Shown: positions 44,770-55,755 of the stretch, piece after piece
Layout of the letters: every line of letters starts with the position of its first letter
How positions within the stretch are numbered: position 1 is the first letter of the stretch
Source: Massariosphaeria phaeospora
Lineage: Eukaryota; Ascomycota; Dothideomycetes; Pleosporales
Length of the DNA stretch: 64,000 nucleotides
Direction: 5' to 3'
Assembly (NCBI GenBank): GCA_011032825.1
Contig: JAADJZ010000007.1
Span: 248,001 to 312,000 of the forward strand
Made by a program: the position numbers and the translations under genes
Notes under the pieces: generated by a model
The model's input: the letters and a program-made list of their open reading frames with translations, nothing else
The model's database searches: none
What the model was told of the DNA's origin: nothing

Positions 44770-46970
44770 CTAAGAGAAGCCGTAGGGTGGATATCGAGCT
44801 CTAGTAGTAGCTGAGGCACGCGGAGAAGTGAACCCACAAGCGTCCCTACCTCTACTAGGATAGGCATCAGGCGGGTGATAAATCTGGGTAGTGACAGGTG
44901 GCAACGGCCTGACGGGTGTGGCAACCTCAGCCCCGCGGTAAACACCCAAATGCGGTCTGAGGGCACGCTCTTGGTAAGGCATCTCGTAGACTGGACCCGG
45001 AGAGGCTCGCCGCTTTAGAGAAAGTCTCTCTAAGGGCAGTACACCGTCTGGATTACGGATCGGAGAGAGGATAGCGCCGGATTCACGCTCAATCGAAGGG
45101 ATGACAATATCTTGTCCGGACGTTTGTGGTCGGGGCGCCTGTTGCACGTATCTGTTATACCCGTCGCTATGCTCTGTAGCATATGTACGCATATATGATG
45201 GCCTTGCTGGATCCCTGCCTTCGACCGGTGGCACAGGGTGTTGGCGCTGCCCCACGGGCTCGAGCTATTACGATTAGCTAAAGCCTAAAACACTAAACGA
45301 GATGCACTAGAGTGGCGACCGTTACGAGGGTTTCATATTACTCACGTTGATCAGTTGACCCTTCTCGTCTCGCCCCTGCAGCGGACGTGAAGGCCTTTGA
45401 GGAGGGTGGTTGTACCTAGAAAAGTAAGCGGATTCTGACCGGTTCGGGGACAATGGATGACATACGATGAGAGTTCTGGCCTCCCGTAGGCACGACCGAA
45501 TGTCTCGTGGCCACGCATAGACGATGGCTTCGGCTCGCTTGCTGCCCCATGTCGATGGGTTGTGCGAGTAGATGGTGCTGTATAAGCGCCCCCAGAATCA
45601 GATTGAACAGCATCATCCTTCACATAATACACAGGCTGGCGGAAGACAGCTCTAGGTAGTTCCCTCGGGGTTTTAGACTCAGCTAGTGCATTATCGAGAC
45701 GAAAGTTCTGTTGGTTGATTGTTGCTCGGGGTACTTGCCTTAGAATCCTGGGCTCTGCCGCTGCAAAGTCTAAACGAGGGTGCTGCTCGTGGAACGTGAC
45801 CCCGGGCACTTGCTCTAGTCTCCTAGGCGCTACCAGTGCATTGCCGGAGCGATTGTTTGGTTGGTGCGCATTTGCCAAATGTGGCCCTGACGAGTACGCC
45901 GCACTGCGATTACTTTCGTTAGCAGAAGAGGCCACATTGTCCTGGTCTTCCTCGTCATCGTCATCAGAAATCTCGATGACCTCAACCTCATCATCATCGT
46001 CGGAGTCCGGAATCTCGATGACTTCTCGGAAGCCGTCCTCGATCTTATCGCCCTCTACACCCTCGTCTCCACGCCATTCTCGAATCTTTGCGACAATAGC
46101 TGGTTCAATCTGTCTTCTGACTTCTTCCCTCCTATTGACATTGAAACCACGTTTCCAGCTTAGCATTCTGTCGTAGTCGGTGTAGGTATGGCGAATATGG
46201 GCACCAACAGCAAGTTGCACTTTTCGCGCTAGTGGAATATCGGTGGTTGCTCCTACACGACCGGAACCCTAATGTGCATTAGCTTTTGTGTAAAGAGAAA
46301 AGTGAAGGCCCGATTACCTCTACGAACGAGTGTGAGATGATTTTCATCAAGTCTTTTTCGGGCATCTTAGGGAACAAGTCGCGCATGACGCCAGCAATTT
46401 CGGTGGTTGTATGATGAGGACGGCCGCCGGTGAGGAGTTCCTCAACCCTCCGCGAGAATGCATCATTTGCGTCAGCGACCTTGACTACGGTACCATCCAT
46501 CCAGACATAGCCTAGAACAGAAAGTGCCTGATTGAGGACTTTTTTAGGGAAATGGTATCCGATGCGGTTGTTGTTGTTGGAGACAGAATTAGGATCGGTG
46601 AATGCTTCTGGAGACTACATTTGTATTAGAGTAGTAAGTACAGGGATTGCGAATGATCTCTTACCGATACAAATGCCACAGTGAGACGTTGTTCTGTGCA
46701 GACCTTCTTGCAGTACTTGGTAATATCTGGGAAGCCACAGGGCATGAAAGTGTATTCAGGAGGCGGGGTAAGCTTATAAGTAGTCTGGCGGTGTTAGTAT
46801 GGCCCAGCTGTTGTAGCACAGTCACAACTCACACGCTTCCTAAGCTGTTTCACGCGCTCGAGTTTGACTGTGTACGAGATCTTCTTGTTTTGCAAGATTG
46901 AGTGATGGACGGGGGTCGCATAACGTAACCGCGAGCCCCGGTGGGAGGCGACTCCGTTGGTTCTCGTCAT
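44770..46970 (-). CDS. DUF2293 protein with SUMO-interaction-like motifs
   Basis: Six exons on the minus strand (46970-46833, 46784-46665, 46614-46318, 46268-45466, 45415-45346 and 45264-44770) give about 640 residues. The N-terminal half carries the DUF2293-like core: residues about 115-185 and then VQLAVGAHIRHTYTDYD with the following WKRGFNVNRREEVRRQIEPAI and a WRGDEG end. After it comes VIEIPDSDDDDEVEVIEISDDDDEE, two hydrophobic cores each followed by an acidic run, the classic look of SUMO-interacting motifs. The remaining 300 residues are polar, rich in Pro, Arg and Ser, and probably disordered. The molecular function of DUF2293 is not known to me. All junctions keep frame; introns 1 and 3 have ACTAAC/CTAAT-like branch sites. 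It is divergent from the LYR gene across 294 bp. Confidence 0.78.
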
Positions 46971-47264
46971 GTCTGGAGCGCCGCGCGCGATGGGTGTCGA
47001 GTCCTCGGGCAACTACGAGCCTACATGCACATGAATGTTAGTCCCGCGTCAACGTTTGCCTTCGTCTTCAAAACAAACCCGCCGTGCTGCTGTCCATGCC
47101 GTACGGCAGGGTGGGGAGGCGGAAAGACAAGAAGCGACGCGGATTGAGGTCCAAAGAGCGGGCAATTAGCGACAACGCTAGGCCACCCACCGGGCCGACA
47201 GATCCACCGGCCGCTACTTTGACTCTCAACGCCACTCCATCGTATCGGAGTTCTTGCGGCGACC

Positions 47265-47735
47265 ATGTCGAGCGCGCAAGTAGTGCACGCATACCGACAT
47301 CTGTATCGATCGGGGCTGCGCGCAGTGCAGTTTTCAAAGCCAGCACGCTATACCCTGCGCGACCGTCTCCGTCTGGCCTTTCGCAGAGGCACCGTTGCCG
47401 ACTTCAGCCCGCATAAAATTGCCAACACGCTTGAGTTCTTCGGCTACGCCACGAGGGAGAACGGGCTGGAGCACAAGATTGTAAAAAACCTGCTGTTGGT
47501 ATGGTGGGATCAGGAGAGAGGGGGGCACAGGAAGCCCAGGGCGAAGAATCTGTAAGTGGATCGGGGAGGGGGGAATGGTGCGGCTGCGGTTCCTCTGCTA
47601 ATTGCGAACAGGACTGAAGAAGTAGTCGAGATTAGGACCACAGCATATGATACTTTCAACTATAACATCCGAATGCTGAATGAGAGCATGGGCATGTGTC
47701 TGCCAGCCATGACCGTACGAGATCCCAACTGCTGA
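47265..47735 (+). CDS. LYR-motif protein (DUF1763-like), probably mitochondrial
   Basis: A small basic protein of 136 residues from two exons, 47265-47551 and 47612-47735. It begins MSSAQVVHAYRHLYRSGLRAV, with the tripeptide LYR near residue 14 and a downstream Phe (VQFSKPARY). This arrangement is typical of LYR proteins, which act in mitochondria with acyl-carrier protein in Fe-S, respiratory-complex or ribosome assembly. The first exon ends KPRAKNL and the second adds TEEVVEIRTTAYDTFNYNIR and then MLNESMGMCLPA, which resembles the C-terminus of the fungal DUF1763 group as I recall it. No cleavable presequence is obvious. The intron (47552-47611) has a GCTAATTG branch-like site. Its specific client complex is unknown. 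Confidence 0.75.
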
Positions 47736-47887
47736 GAGGCTTGTCGCTTCGCGCCGTATCCATTCGCCGGCACAAACGCCTGTATCACCCAATCATGCCG
47801 AGTTGAATAGGCCTAGTGGATGCCTTCCGGTTGATCCGATGATTTACAACGGAACCAGGCTCAAGGATTTCGCTGCCTAAGGACCAG

Positions 47888-48901
47888 CTAGAAGAAATCG
47901 TCCAAGAAATCTTCACCTCGGTCCTGATTGCTCGACTGCGCCAGGTTGTCCTCAGAGAAGAGCTCATCGTAGGCGTGGTCCTTCTGCCACGCCTTCTCCT
48001 TTCTCTCCTTGGCCACTCGGGCTTCTTCTTTTTGCTGGGGACAAGATTAGTGCAGGTACAGGGAGGAATTGTCGAAGAGAACGTGGCGGAGGAGTAGGAG
48101 AAAAGAGTCAGAGAGTCGCTTTCAAGCTGATAGTAGTAGAAGGTGTCATAGGAGGAGACGTAGCCATAGTAGAAGATTTTACTTACCCTCGCTTGTTGAG
48201 AAGTCCTGTCCCTCAGCCGGAGCTCTTTCTGTCTGTTCTCCTTCTCCTGCCTAAGGTCGGGATATTTCTCGACCTTAGTCTTGTTGAGGCGATTGACGAT
48301 GGGATTCTCTCGTTTTGGAACGTGTACGCGTTTGACCTGTACCATACTCAACTCCAATCCACTCGGAGTGTCATCTTGACATAGTACCACGTACCTTCCG
48401 CTGATCCTTGAACCCCACTTGTCCTACTGCCATACTGCCATCCTTCTTGAGGTTTGACCACGGCGTGAATACTATTGTGACGTTGTCTTTCTTGTTGCCT
48501 GTAGAGTTGTTACTGTCTTGTGCATCAAAACGAGACCCGATTTTCCGATGCGCAACCGCTCTGCAACATGCGACTTGTACGACAAGAAGAACGAAACGTA
48601 CCCTCGATACTATTCGCCTTGGTCAATTGCGCACAATCCGTCAACAGATCAGGATTCATATTCTCCCAATCCTCGTTCTCGGGTAGCCTAACATAGATAT
48701 GCGCAGATGATAGGTTATCGACATGGAACCAGATATCTTCGTCGAAGCCATGCGCAATTAGCTCTTCGTCTGGTGTTTCGCTGCGTTAGTTAAGCCATCT
48801 CAGTGACAAATATGAGCGGAAGAATTACTTTCGACTTTGTCCTTGCCGACGTATATGAAGGCCGCAGGAGACACGGTGTTGGAAGTGAAATAGTACACCA
48901 T
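47888..48901 (-). CDS. CCDC25 homologue (NFACT-R domain protein)
   Basis: Five exons on the minus strand (48901-48829, 48769-48602, 48498-48395, 48336-48187 and 48034-47888) give 213 residues, matching human CCDC25 (208). The start [21 protein letters not shown] runs into [20 protein letters not shown] and [12 protein letters not shown], the NFACT-R (DUF814) core. The next exon gives [21 protein letters not shown] charged coiled coil follows ([20 protein letters not shown] and [19 protein letters not shown]), ending in acidic DFLDDFF. The first acceptor (48770) and third intron (48394-48337) were chosen because only they restore these motifs; an upstream CAG at 48781 breaks the frame. The fungal role is not established; related NFACT proteins act in ribosome quality control. 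Confidence 0.88.
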
Positions 48902-49532
48902 GTTAAGATGTGGTATGCTCGGGCTAGCGTATAGGAAGGTGGTAATCTTCTGCCTTTACTTGCAGTTACTGAGGTGCTGACTGTTCCAAGGTAATGGAAT
49001 GGGAAGGTTATTAGGTAGTTTGTGAATTTATATAGCACGCGGTGGGGCGCGGGGGTAAGCCACAGTGTGGCGTCCATGCCACAGCAACATCACCATAATT
49101 CGTGAAAGTATAGGAAGTTTCAAATAGGTAGATAGTTTACCTTTATCTTTACAAAGCCCTATTATATCTAGTATACTAAGTAATGTCTACGCATGGCTTA
49201 CATCACCATCGGAAATGGATTCTGACAAAGGAGTGACAGTGGCAGTAGCAGCTACCATGATAGACAGTGACTATGCCCGGTCGGAATACCATATAGTCCG
49301 GTTCGCTGCAGATGCTAGAATTATGCTCTAGGACGACTGGTACTACTACATGGGGTAATGTTATAACTAGGTCTAATCAGGTCATAATCATAATTAAAGC
49401 GTGTTAAGGAGCCATGCGTGCAAAACATCATTGCTGTTGTTACATAGAGCTATCTAAAACAACCATAATAACCTAGGGTGTGCCATTCGTCCATGACATA
49501 AGTGACTGGACTCATTTGGAATTGAACTTGCT
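48902..49532. other. Intergenic, AT-leaning
   Basis: This 631-bp stretch lies upstream of the CCDC25 gene and beyond the stop of the next minus-strand gene. It is slightly AT-rich around 49130-49400. Nothing was recognised. Confidence 0.4.
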
Positions 49533-50004
49533 CTACTTGGCTCCTCTCCGATCCAACAACTCATTCTGTCCCATGTTCTCCTCTCCAGGTGCGGTCTCAA
49601 CCCCATGGTCATCGTGCACCTGCTTATTAAAAAGGTTGTCGGACCTCGCATGCTTCGCATTTCGATCATGTCCATGAGCTCCAGCATTGTATCCCGCATC
49701 ATCTAGAATCGTGAGCAACAATAATCCTCCTTCTATCCTTTTCGAAAGCCTTACCCAAGTTCTTCCTCTCTACATTCGATGACAATGCATCTCCTGCACC
49801 TGTCATAACCTCGCCAGTTACTCCCCGATCGTTCACCCCTCGGGGAATGTCGGTCTGATTGTCTACTGCATCGGCGGGGGACTCGAGTTGGTCGGGGCGA
49901 GGGACAGAAGGGATCGTGCGCTGTTTGCCGGCATCGCTAGGGATAGAGGTGCCTGTGACAGCTAAGTCTTCGAGGCGGCCGCCCTCGTGAGCATCTGGTG
50001 CCAT
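49533..50004 (-). CDS. Small hydrophilic hypothetical protein
   Basis: Two exons (50004-49755 and 49702-49533, intron 49754-49703, 52 nt) give 139 residues starting MAPDAHEGGRLEDLAV. No family is recognised. The chain is rich in Asp, Gly, Asn and His, lacks membrane spans and looks disordered. The second exon encodes DDAGYNAGAHGHDRNAKHAR, then GVETAPGEENMGQNELL near the end. The intron has normal GTAAGG and TTCTAG ends and joins in frame, the main support for a real gene. It lies about 300 bp from the left edge of the transposon island, so its promoter may be affected. Confidence 0.5.
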
Positions 50005-50299
50005 TTCGATGTTTGTAGGGTCTGAGCTGGGGTTCGAGGATGTATCTCGGTGATAACGGTTTAGAATTCAAGGAGGGTTCATGAACAAATAATCAAAGAC
50101 CGAGACCATCTTCGATGCCACCATTTTGTACTGTTGCGCTAGGTTGATCTCTGCGTTGATAATGTCTTTGCGTCATGGTAACAGCCATGCGATCGGATCT
50201 GGCGCGGAACGATCCCGATCGTGCCAAGCAGCATCACGTGTGCGGGGCTAGGACCCCGGCCTTTTCCGTCTGCATAGACTTGGAACCTCCCGCCAAAAC

Positions 50300-50642
50300 G
50301 AAGGTACAAGTCATCCGAACTTAGGTAGCGAGAGATAGCCTTAGAATTAGCGCCTAAGTTAGCCAACTTTTAACTAGTACTAATCTAGAAGCCCTTATCT
50401 AAACACGTTTAGATTTTTAATTTAAATTTCTAAAAATAGTTTTATCTAATTAACAAGGTTTTTTTTAAACTAGTTTAAAATATGTTTAGAATATAACGTT
50501 ATTCTAAACGTGTTTACTTTAACTCTATTTTAACTCTATTTTAATGTATACATAAATTTTTTTTTTACTTTATTCTAACTCTAACGTAAAAGATTACTAA
50601 GTAGCCGATATTACTAAGTAGCTAGAAATCTCTTGGCACAAC
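50300..50642 (+). repeat. Left terminal inverted repeat of the large element
   Basis: It pairs with 55756-56048 on the opposite strand in three blocks in the same order: the outer 45 bp, a block around 50405-50455 (TTTTATCTAATT), and 50582-50640 (GTAGCCGATATTACTAAGTA). The left arm carries about 130 extra bases between the second and third blocks. Most mismatches are C/T or G/A. Confidence 0.78.
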
Positions 50643-51711
50643 CAACTTATTTTGAAAGAAAGTTAAATTAATTGCTATTAAACAAAGAACTTGCGTACGT
50701 TGTGCTAGCTTTAGATTTAAAAGCTTTTTTTGTATTTTTTTAGTAAGTTTAGGTATTGTACTTTGTATTACTACAGTTTCTATAGCGCTATAAAGCTAGT
50801 TGTACTTTTTCTTAACTTTTTTTACTACGCGCTTTTTTTAATAGCTAAAGCGCTGTAGACGCTTTAGTAGCTACTTGTGCAAATTTGTTACTATACTCTA
50901 TTGTACTACCTATTTAAATTCGCTTTTGTTTGCGCAATTTTCGCTTGATCATCTTTGCTAATTAATTTCTAAGCTTTTTAATACGGTAGTCTTTAAGCGC
51001 GTTCTAATGCAGCATTAATTTAGCTCTTTTTACAAGCTAAAAGAAGCTACTTTGCGCTAACGTAAGTAATCTAGTAATAAAATCGCGTACTAGCTTTGAA
51101 TGCAATTTAAATTTAAGCGTATTGCTTAAAGTTTTTAACTGCTACGAGATTTTTAGTGTAGAAAGTAGAAGTAGAGTATACAGCTGTACTTTAAAACAAT
51201 TAAAAACTACCTACGCGTTAATAGAAACTAGCTTTAAAGCTTTAAAAGCTTTTTTGCAGTTCTTTGTTGTAAATACTTTAAAAAACGCGTTTTTAAAAGC
51301 TAGCAGAAAGCTTTCTTTGTTAATATAGAAAACGCGCTAGCGCGCTAAGTCTCAAACGCGTTGAAAGTACTTTAGCTTTAGCAGCAAAAAGCAAACTACA
51401 TCTAGCAGCTAAAGAATATAAATTAAATAAGCTAGCATGCAAAGCGTAAAAATCTTGTACTTAAAGTAATAGTTTTTGAAATTCTAAGATTAGTAGCTCT
51501 TATAGCTGTTCAAAATAAGTAGCTAATACTTTTCTACCTAACGCGCTTTTGTGTGCGCGTTAAAATGCTTTAACTATTTAAAACCAAAAGCGTTGTTTGT
51601 CTAGCTGTTCTTAAAAACTAAAAGCTTTTAATTGCTAGGTATAAAGTTCTTTTCGTACTATGCTAAAATGTAAACGCGATTTTTGTAGATAATAAATAGT
51701 AGAATTGCGTA

Positions 51712-52164
51712 TCTTGCGGCGCAGATGCTTTAGATAACTATTACCTACTTTTAATCGCCTAGCTAGATAAGATTAAGTTAAGTACGTTTTTAAACGCTTG
51801 TAACAACTTTCATAAACCTAATAACACTTATCTAGAAGCTAGTTTTGTTAAAGTTGTGTATGTTATTATCTTAGATGCTGTACTTAGCTTTGGTATTCTC
51901 AACAAACTTAAACTACGCGCTAATTACTTTAGAATTTTCTTGTTGTATTCTCTGCTAGTTCTTTGCTTAATTGAAAGCTATTTTAAGCTCGCTTAAACGC
52001 GTTACAAATTTTTTAGTCTAGTTTTTGCCTACTAGCTCTTTACTTTGCGTAGCTACTAGTTTATTTTTTATATTTTTTACTTCAAACAGCTAAAAAGCAA
52101 ATTCTCGCAAGTTAAAGTTAAGAATATATTGAATAATTGTTTGCTCTTTAGTTGCAGTAAGCTT
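51712..52164 (+). repeat. Internal direct repeat, copy A (uninterrupted)
   Basis: It matches copy B (53316-54864) in the same orientation from CTTGCGGCGCAGATGC to TTGCTCTTTAG, with many C/T and G/A differences. It shows the empty target sites of two later insertions seen in copy B. Confidence 0.75.
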
Positions 52165-53405
52165 TAAAAATGTAAGTTGTATTTAAGCTTAAAATAAAAT
52201 TCCTTTAGCGCGTTTAGAAAGAGTATAGTGTTTAACGTTAAAAGCACTAGCAGCAGCTTAATAGCTTTAGAATTAGCTAGAATTATAAGCTTTAAGAGCA
52301 AGCTAAAGTTTTCTTTCGTATTAGTGTAATAACGCGTTAGTTGGTTAAAACATATCGCGTTAATAGAGAAAGTAGTAGTTTTGGCAAATTTTATCGAGTT
52401 TACTAGTCTATCGAGTTCGCTAGTACTTTACGTTATAGCTAAAACTATTTTACTACGTTGTTTTTTATGTGCATTTTAGCTGCAAAGATTTTGTTTTGCT
52501 TTGTTAAAAAGCTTATTGCATAATATTTGCACTAGAAGTTAATACTCGTAAAATATAATTGTAACGTTTTTTTTTTCTGCTATATTTCTCTAGAAACAGT
52601 GCTTTTGCAGTACTACTAGTTTTTTAACTCTTTAAAATTTCAACTGTTTTTAATAGTTCGCTAATTTGCTTGCTTATTTGTTGCATGTAGTTAGCTTGCT
52701 TTACTAGTACCGTTACTATAGTGCGTGTTAGTACTTTTACACTACTTTTGCCTAAGCTTGCTAAAGTTGTTATATTGTTTTAGTTTTAAACTTAAAGTAG
52801 TTAAAGTGTTATTAAAAGTATTCTTTTACTAAAGGTAACTGTAATTAGACTTGAAAATTCTAGTCAAGAAATTGTTCTATGTTTAAAAAGCTTAATAAGA
52901 ACAAAAAAACAATTTTATTTTTATTTTAAATAGAATAACAAAGTAATAATTTGTTGCTTATAGATTTAATCTATGTATAAAATGTACTTAGAAAAGTTAA
53001 CTACAAAGAATTAAAACTATAAAAGAAATTTTACTAATCTATATAGTTCTATAATTTCTTGCTAAAGCGTTTTGCTTAGTTTACTTAGTATGCTTAGCTT
53101 AAGCGCTCTAAGCACTCTAAGCGTAGTTTTACTTAGTTTACTAAAACTAAGCGTTGTTTTACTTAGTTTCCTAAAACTAAGCGCTGTTACGTAACTACTA
53201 ACTTAATTCTGCTTTGCGCGTTTTTGTACTTCTATTTTGCAAACTTATAAGTTTAAACAACTTTTCTACGTTGTTGCTTAGTTTACGATACCTAGTATTG
53301 TTTTTATTTGTAACACTTGCAGCGCAAATGCTTTGAATAACTATTACTTACTTCAAATTGCTTAGCTAGATAAAATTAAGTTAATTACGTTTTTAAAAGC
53401 TTGTA

Positions 53406-53829
53406 ATGCACTCTACGAGCGAGTAAGCTACACAAGCAAGTAAGCTACCGAATTTTACTAATGAAAATCAATAATCTAGAGCTTAATAACTCTTAACCTA
53501 CTTAATAAAATTCTCTAAATTTTTTACTACTAAGCTGCATCTATATAAACTTTTAGATTCCTAGATTACTAAGCTACAACTTTAGTATTTAGAAAGTTAT
53601 TAAAGAAAAGCTTAAATTATTCGTGCGCTCTAAGCTATCTACTCTTCTAAACTAGCTAGAGCTTAGTAATCTTAGAACTAGAAAGTTTATATATACAGAA
53701 ATAATATATTAAATTTTTAAAGAATTTTATTAATTAGGTAAAGAGTTATTAAGCTCTAGATTATTGATTTTCTTTAGTAAAATTCGGTAGCTTACTCGCT
53801 TGTGTAGCTTACTTGCTTGTAGAGTACGT
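53406..53829. mobile_element. 424-bp inverted-repeat element flanked by TA (Tc1/mariner-like MITE)
   Basis: About 110 bp at each end are inverted copies: CGAGTAAGCTACACAAGC-type units, then CTACCGAATTTTACTA and AATCTAGAGCTTAATAACTC. TA lies on both sides (53404-53405 and 53830-53831), and copy A shows the empty site TTGTAACAAC. The TA duplication fits the Tc1/mariner superfamily. It is AT-rich and so was probably RIP-mutated with its host. It has no coding capacity. Confidence 0.8.
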
Positions 53830-54074
53830 TAACAACTTTTATAAACTTAATTACGCTTATTTGAAAGCTAGTTTTGTTAAAGTTGTGCACGTTATTTTTG
53901 TAAATGCTGTACTAAGCTTTAGTATTCTTAACTAGCTTAAACTACGCGCTAATTACTTTAGAATATTTTTATTATATTCTTTGCTAGTTTTTTGCTTAAT
54001 TAAAAGCTATTTTAAGCTCGCTTAATCGCGTTACAAATCTTGTAGCTTATTTTTTGCCTACTAGCTTTTTACTT

Positions 54075-54732
54075 GGCGACGGATAAACGGCACCACGGTT
54101 TGGGTATACGGCACCACAGTTCTCAAAGTACGCGTGCCGCCTACGGATTTCTCGTACTGCCGAGGATTAGCCGCAACATCAAAACTTCGGACGACAGGCA
54201 CCCGCAGAGGCACCCGCGGAGGCACCTGCGCACCTGCAGCGACGGCGCGCAACAACCACGCGATAGAAAAAGGCTGCGAAAGTTTGTATAGCCGTCGCAT
54301 ATAAATCTCACAGCTTTGTTCAATGCGCAGGTATTTTGAGTCGCTGTGGAGGTGGTGCAGCGGGTGCGGGCACCTCTGCGGGCTGCGGGTGCGCGCCCGG
54401 CCACCGAGCGCCGCCGCTGGGTGCCTCTGCGGGTGCCTCTGCGGCGGCGCACCTGCGCGACCCCACGCAGCACCCACGCGTCGGAAAAGGGCTGCGCGAG
54501 CTTGTATAGCCGTCGCATACAAATTTCACAGCTTTGTTCAATACGCAGGTATTTTGAGTCGCTGTAGAGGTCGCGCAGCAGGTGCAGCGACTTGCCTCTG
54601 CCGTCCGAAGTTTTGAAGTTCATCGGCTAAACCTCGGGCCGTACTGAGATATACCGCCCGAGGAGGGCTGCACGCGTACTTTGAGAACTGTGGTGCCGTA
54701 TACCCAAACCGTGGTGCCGTTTATCCGTCGCC
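54075..54732. mobile_element. 658-bp GC-rich element with 8-bp target duplication (hAT-like?)
   Basis: Perfect inverted ends of about 60 bp begin GGCGACGGATAAACGGCACC; the right end is their exact reverse complement. The 8-bp TTTTACTT flanks it on both sides (54067-54074 and 54733-54740), and copy A gives the unoccupied site CTTTACTTTGCG. An 8-bp duplication fits the hAT superfamily. Each end contains the motif ACGGCACCAC twice. The interior has two direct copies of a module with GCAGGTATTTTGAGTCGCTG (about 54329 and 54546). It is non-autonomous, since no transposase is present. Its high GC content inside an AT-rich host shows that it was not RIP-mutated. Confidence 0.88.
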
Positions 54733-54975
54733 TTTTACTTTGCGCAGCTAGTTACTAGTTTATTTTTTTATATTTTCTACTTTAAACAGCCGAAGTGCAA
54801 ATTCTTGCAAATTAAAGTTAAGAATATATTAAACGATTGTTTGCTCTTTAGTAGCAGTAAGCTTCTAGCTATTTAGAGTACAATCGCGTTGTGCAGCAAT
54901 TTTTTTAACGCGTTAACAAAAAGTTTAAGAAAATACGTTAAAAGCAGCAGCAGCAGCGTTAGCGCTTTAAAACTA

Positions 54976-55645
54976 GGCGAAGGATAGGCGGAACTACACT
55001 TTGGGTAGGCGGAACCACAGTTTGAGATGTACGCTTGCAGCCCCTCGCTTAGTACTTTTTAGTACGGCCGAGGTTCTGCCGAGGAACACCAAAACTTCGG
55101 ACGGCAGAGGCACCCGCAGCCTTTGCAGCGCCGGCGATCTTTGCGCACCTACTGCACCACCTCCACAGCGACTCAAAATACCTGCGCATTGAATGAAGCT
55201 GTAATGTTTGTATGCGACGGCTATCTAAACTCTCGCAGCCCTTTTCTGACGTGTGGTTGCTGCGCTGCAGGTGCGAGTATCTCTGCTGCACCCAGCGCCG
55301 CCGCCGGGTGCTGCCTCTGCGGGTGCCTCTGCGGGTGCCTCTGCGGGTGCCTCTGCGGCGCTGGCAGCGGCGCACCTTCAGCGACCCTACGCAACAACCA
55401 CGCGGTGGAATCTTGCTGTGAAAGTTTGTATAGCTGTCGCATACATTTCTGCATATTTGAATTTGGTGCGCAGGTATTTTGGATCGCTCTGTGTAGGTGC
55501 GCGGCAGGTGCAGGCGCTGCCGTACATGAGATGAGATTTTAGAGTTCGTCGGCTAAACCTCGGCAGTACGGATAATCCGGTTGCACGCGTATATCTCAAA
55601 CTGTGGTTCCGCCTACCCAAAGTGTGGTTCCGCCTATCCTTCGCC
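54976..55645. mobile_element. 670-bp GC-rich element, related but distinct (hAT-like?)
   Basis: Inverted ends of about 60 bp begin GGCGAAGGATAGGCGGAACC, with GGCGGAACCACAG as a second internal copy. The left end has one transition against the right (GAACTACAC against GAACCACAC). TAAAACTA flanks both sides (54968-54975 and 55646-55653). The organisation mirrors the 658-bp element, with the doubled end motif and the module CAGGTATTTTG, but the end sequence differs throughout, so it is a sister family. It contains four tandem copies of the 12-mer CGGGTGCCTCTG (about 55308-55360). Confidence 0.88.
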
Positions 55646-55755
55646 TAAAACTATTTAGATTAAAAAGCTTGTAGAGCGAAAGTAATTTTTCTCTTTTGTT
55701 AATTAGATTGCACGTTAACTATTTAATTAAGGCATCGTGGATCAAAGGTAGAGTA

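Larger units (their letters stand above)
53316..54864 (+). repeat. Internal direct repeat, copy B (interrupted twice)
   Basis: The same sequence as copy A, but split by the 424-bp element (53406-53829) and by the first GC-rich element (54075-54732). Removing both leaves about the same length as copy A. Confidence 0.75.

Noticed and set aside
50366..54060. Short repeats in the AT-rich island as a possible CRISPR array or centromere
   Set aside because: There is no regular repeat-spacer pattern. Eukaryotic gene structure rules out CRISPR, and the defined transposon ends and flanking duplications explain the AT-rich block without a centromere.
54061..54623. Two minus-strand frames in the GC-rich element with a repeated peptide
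   Set aside because: They run across the inverted repeats and end in them. The repeated peptide follows from DNA repeats, and no protein family is recognised.
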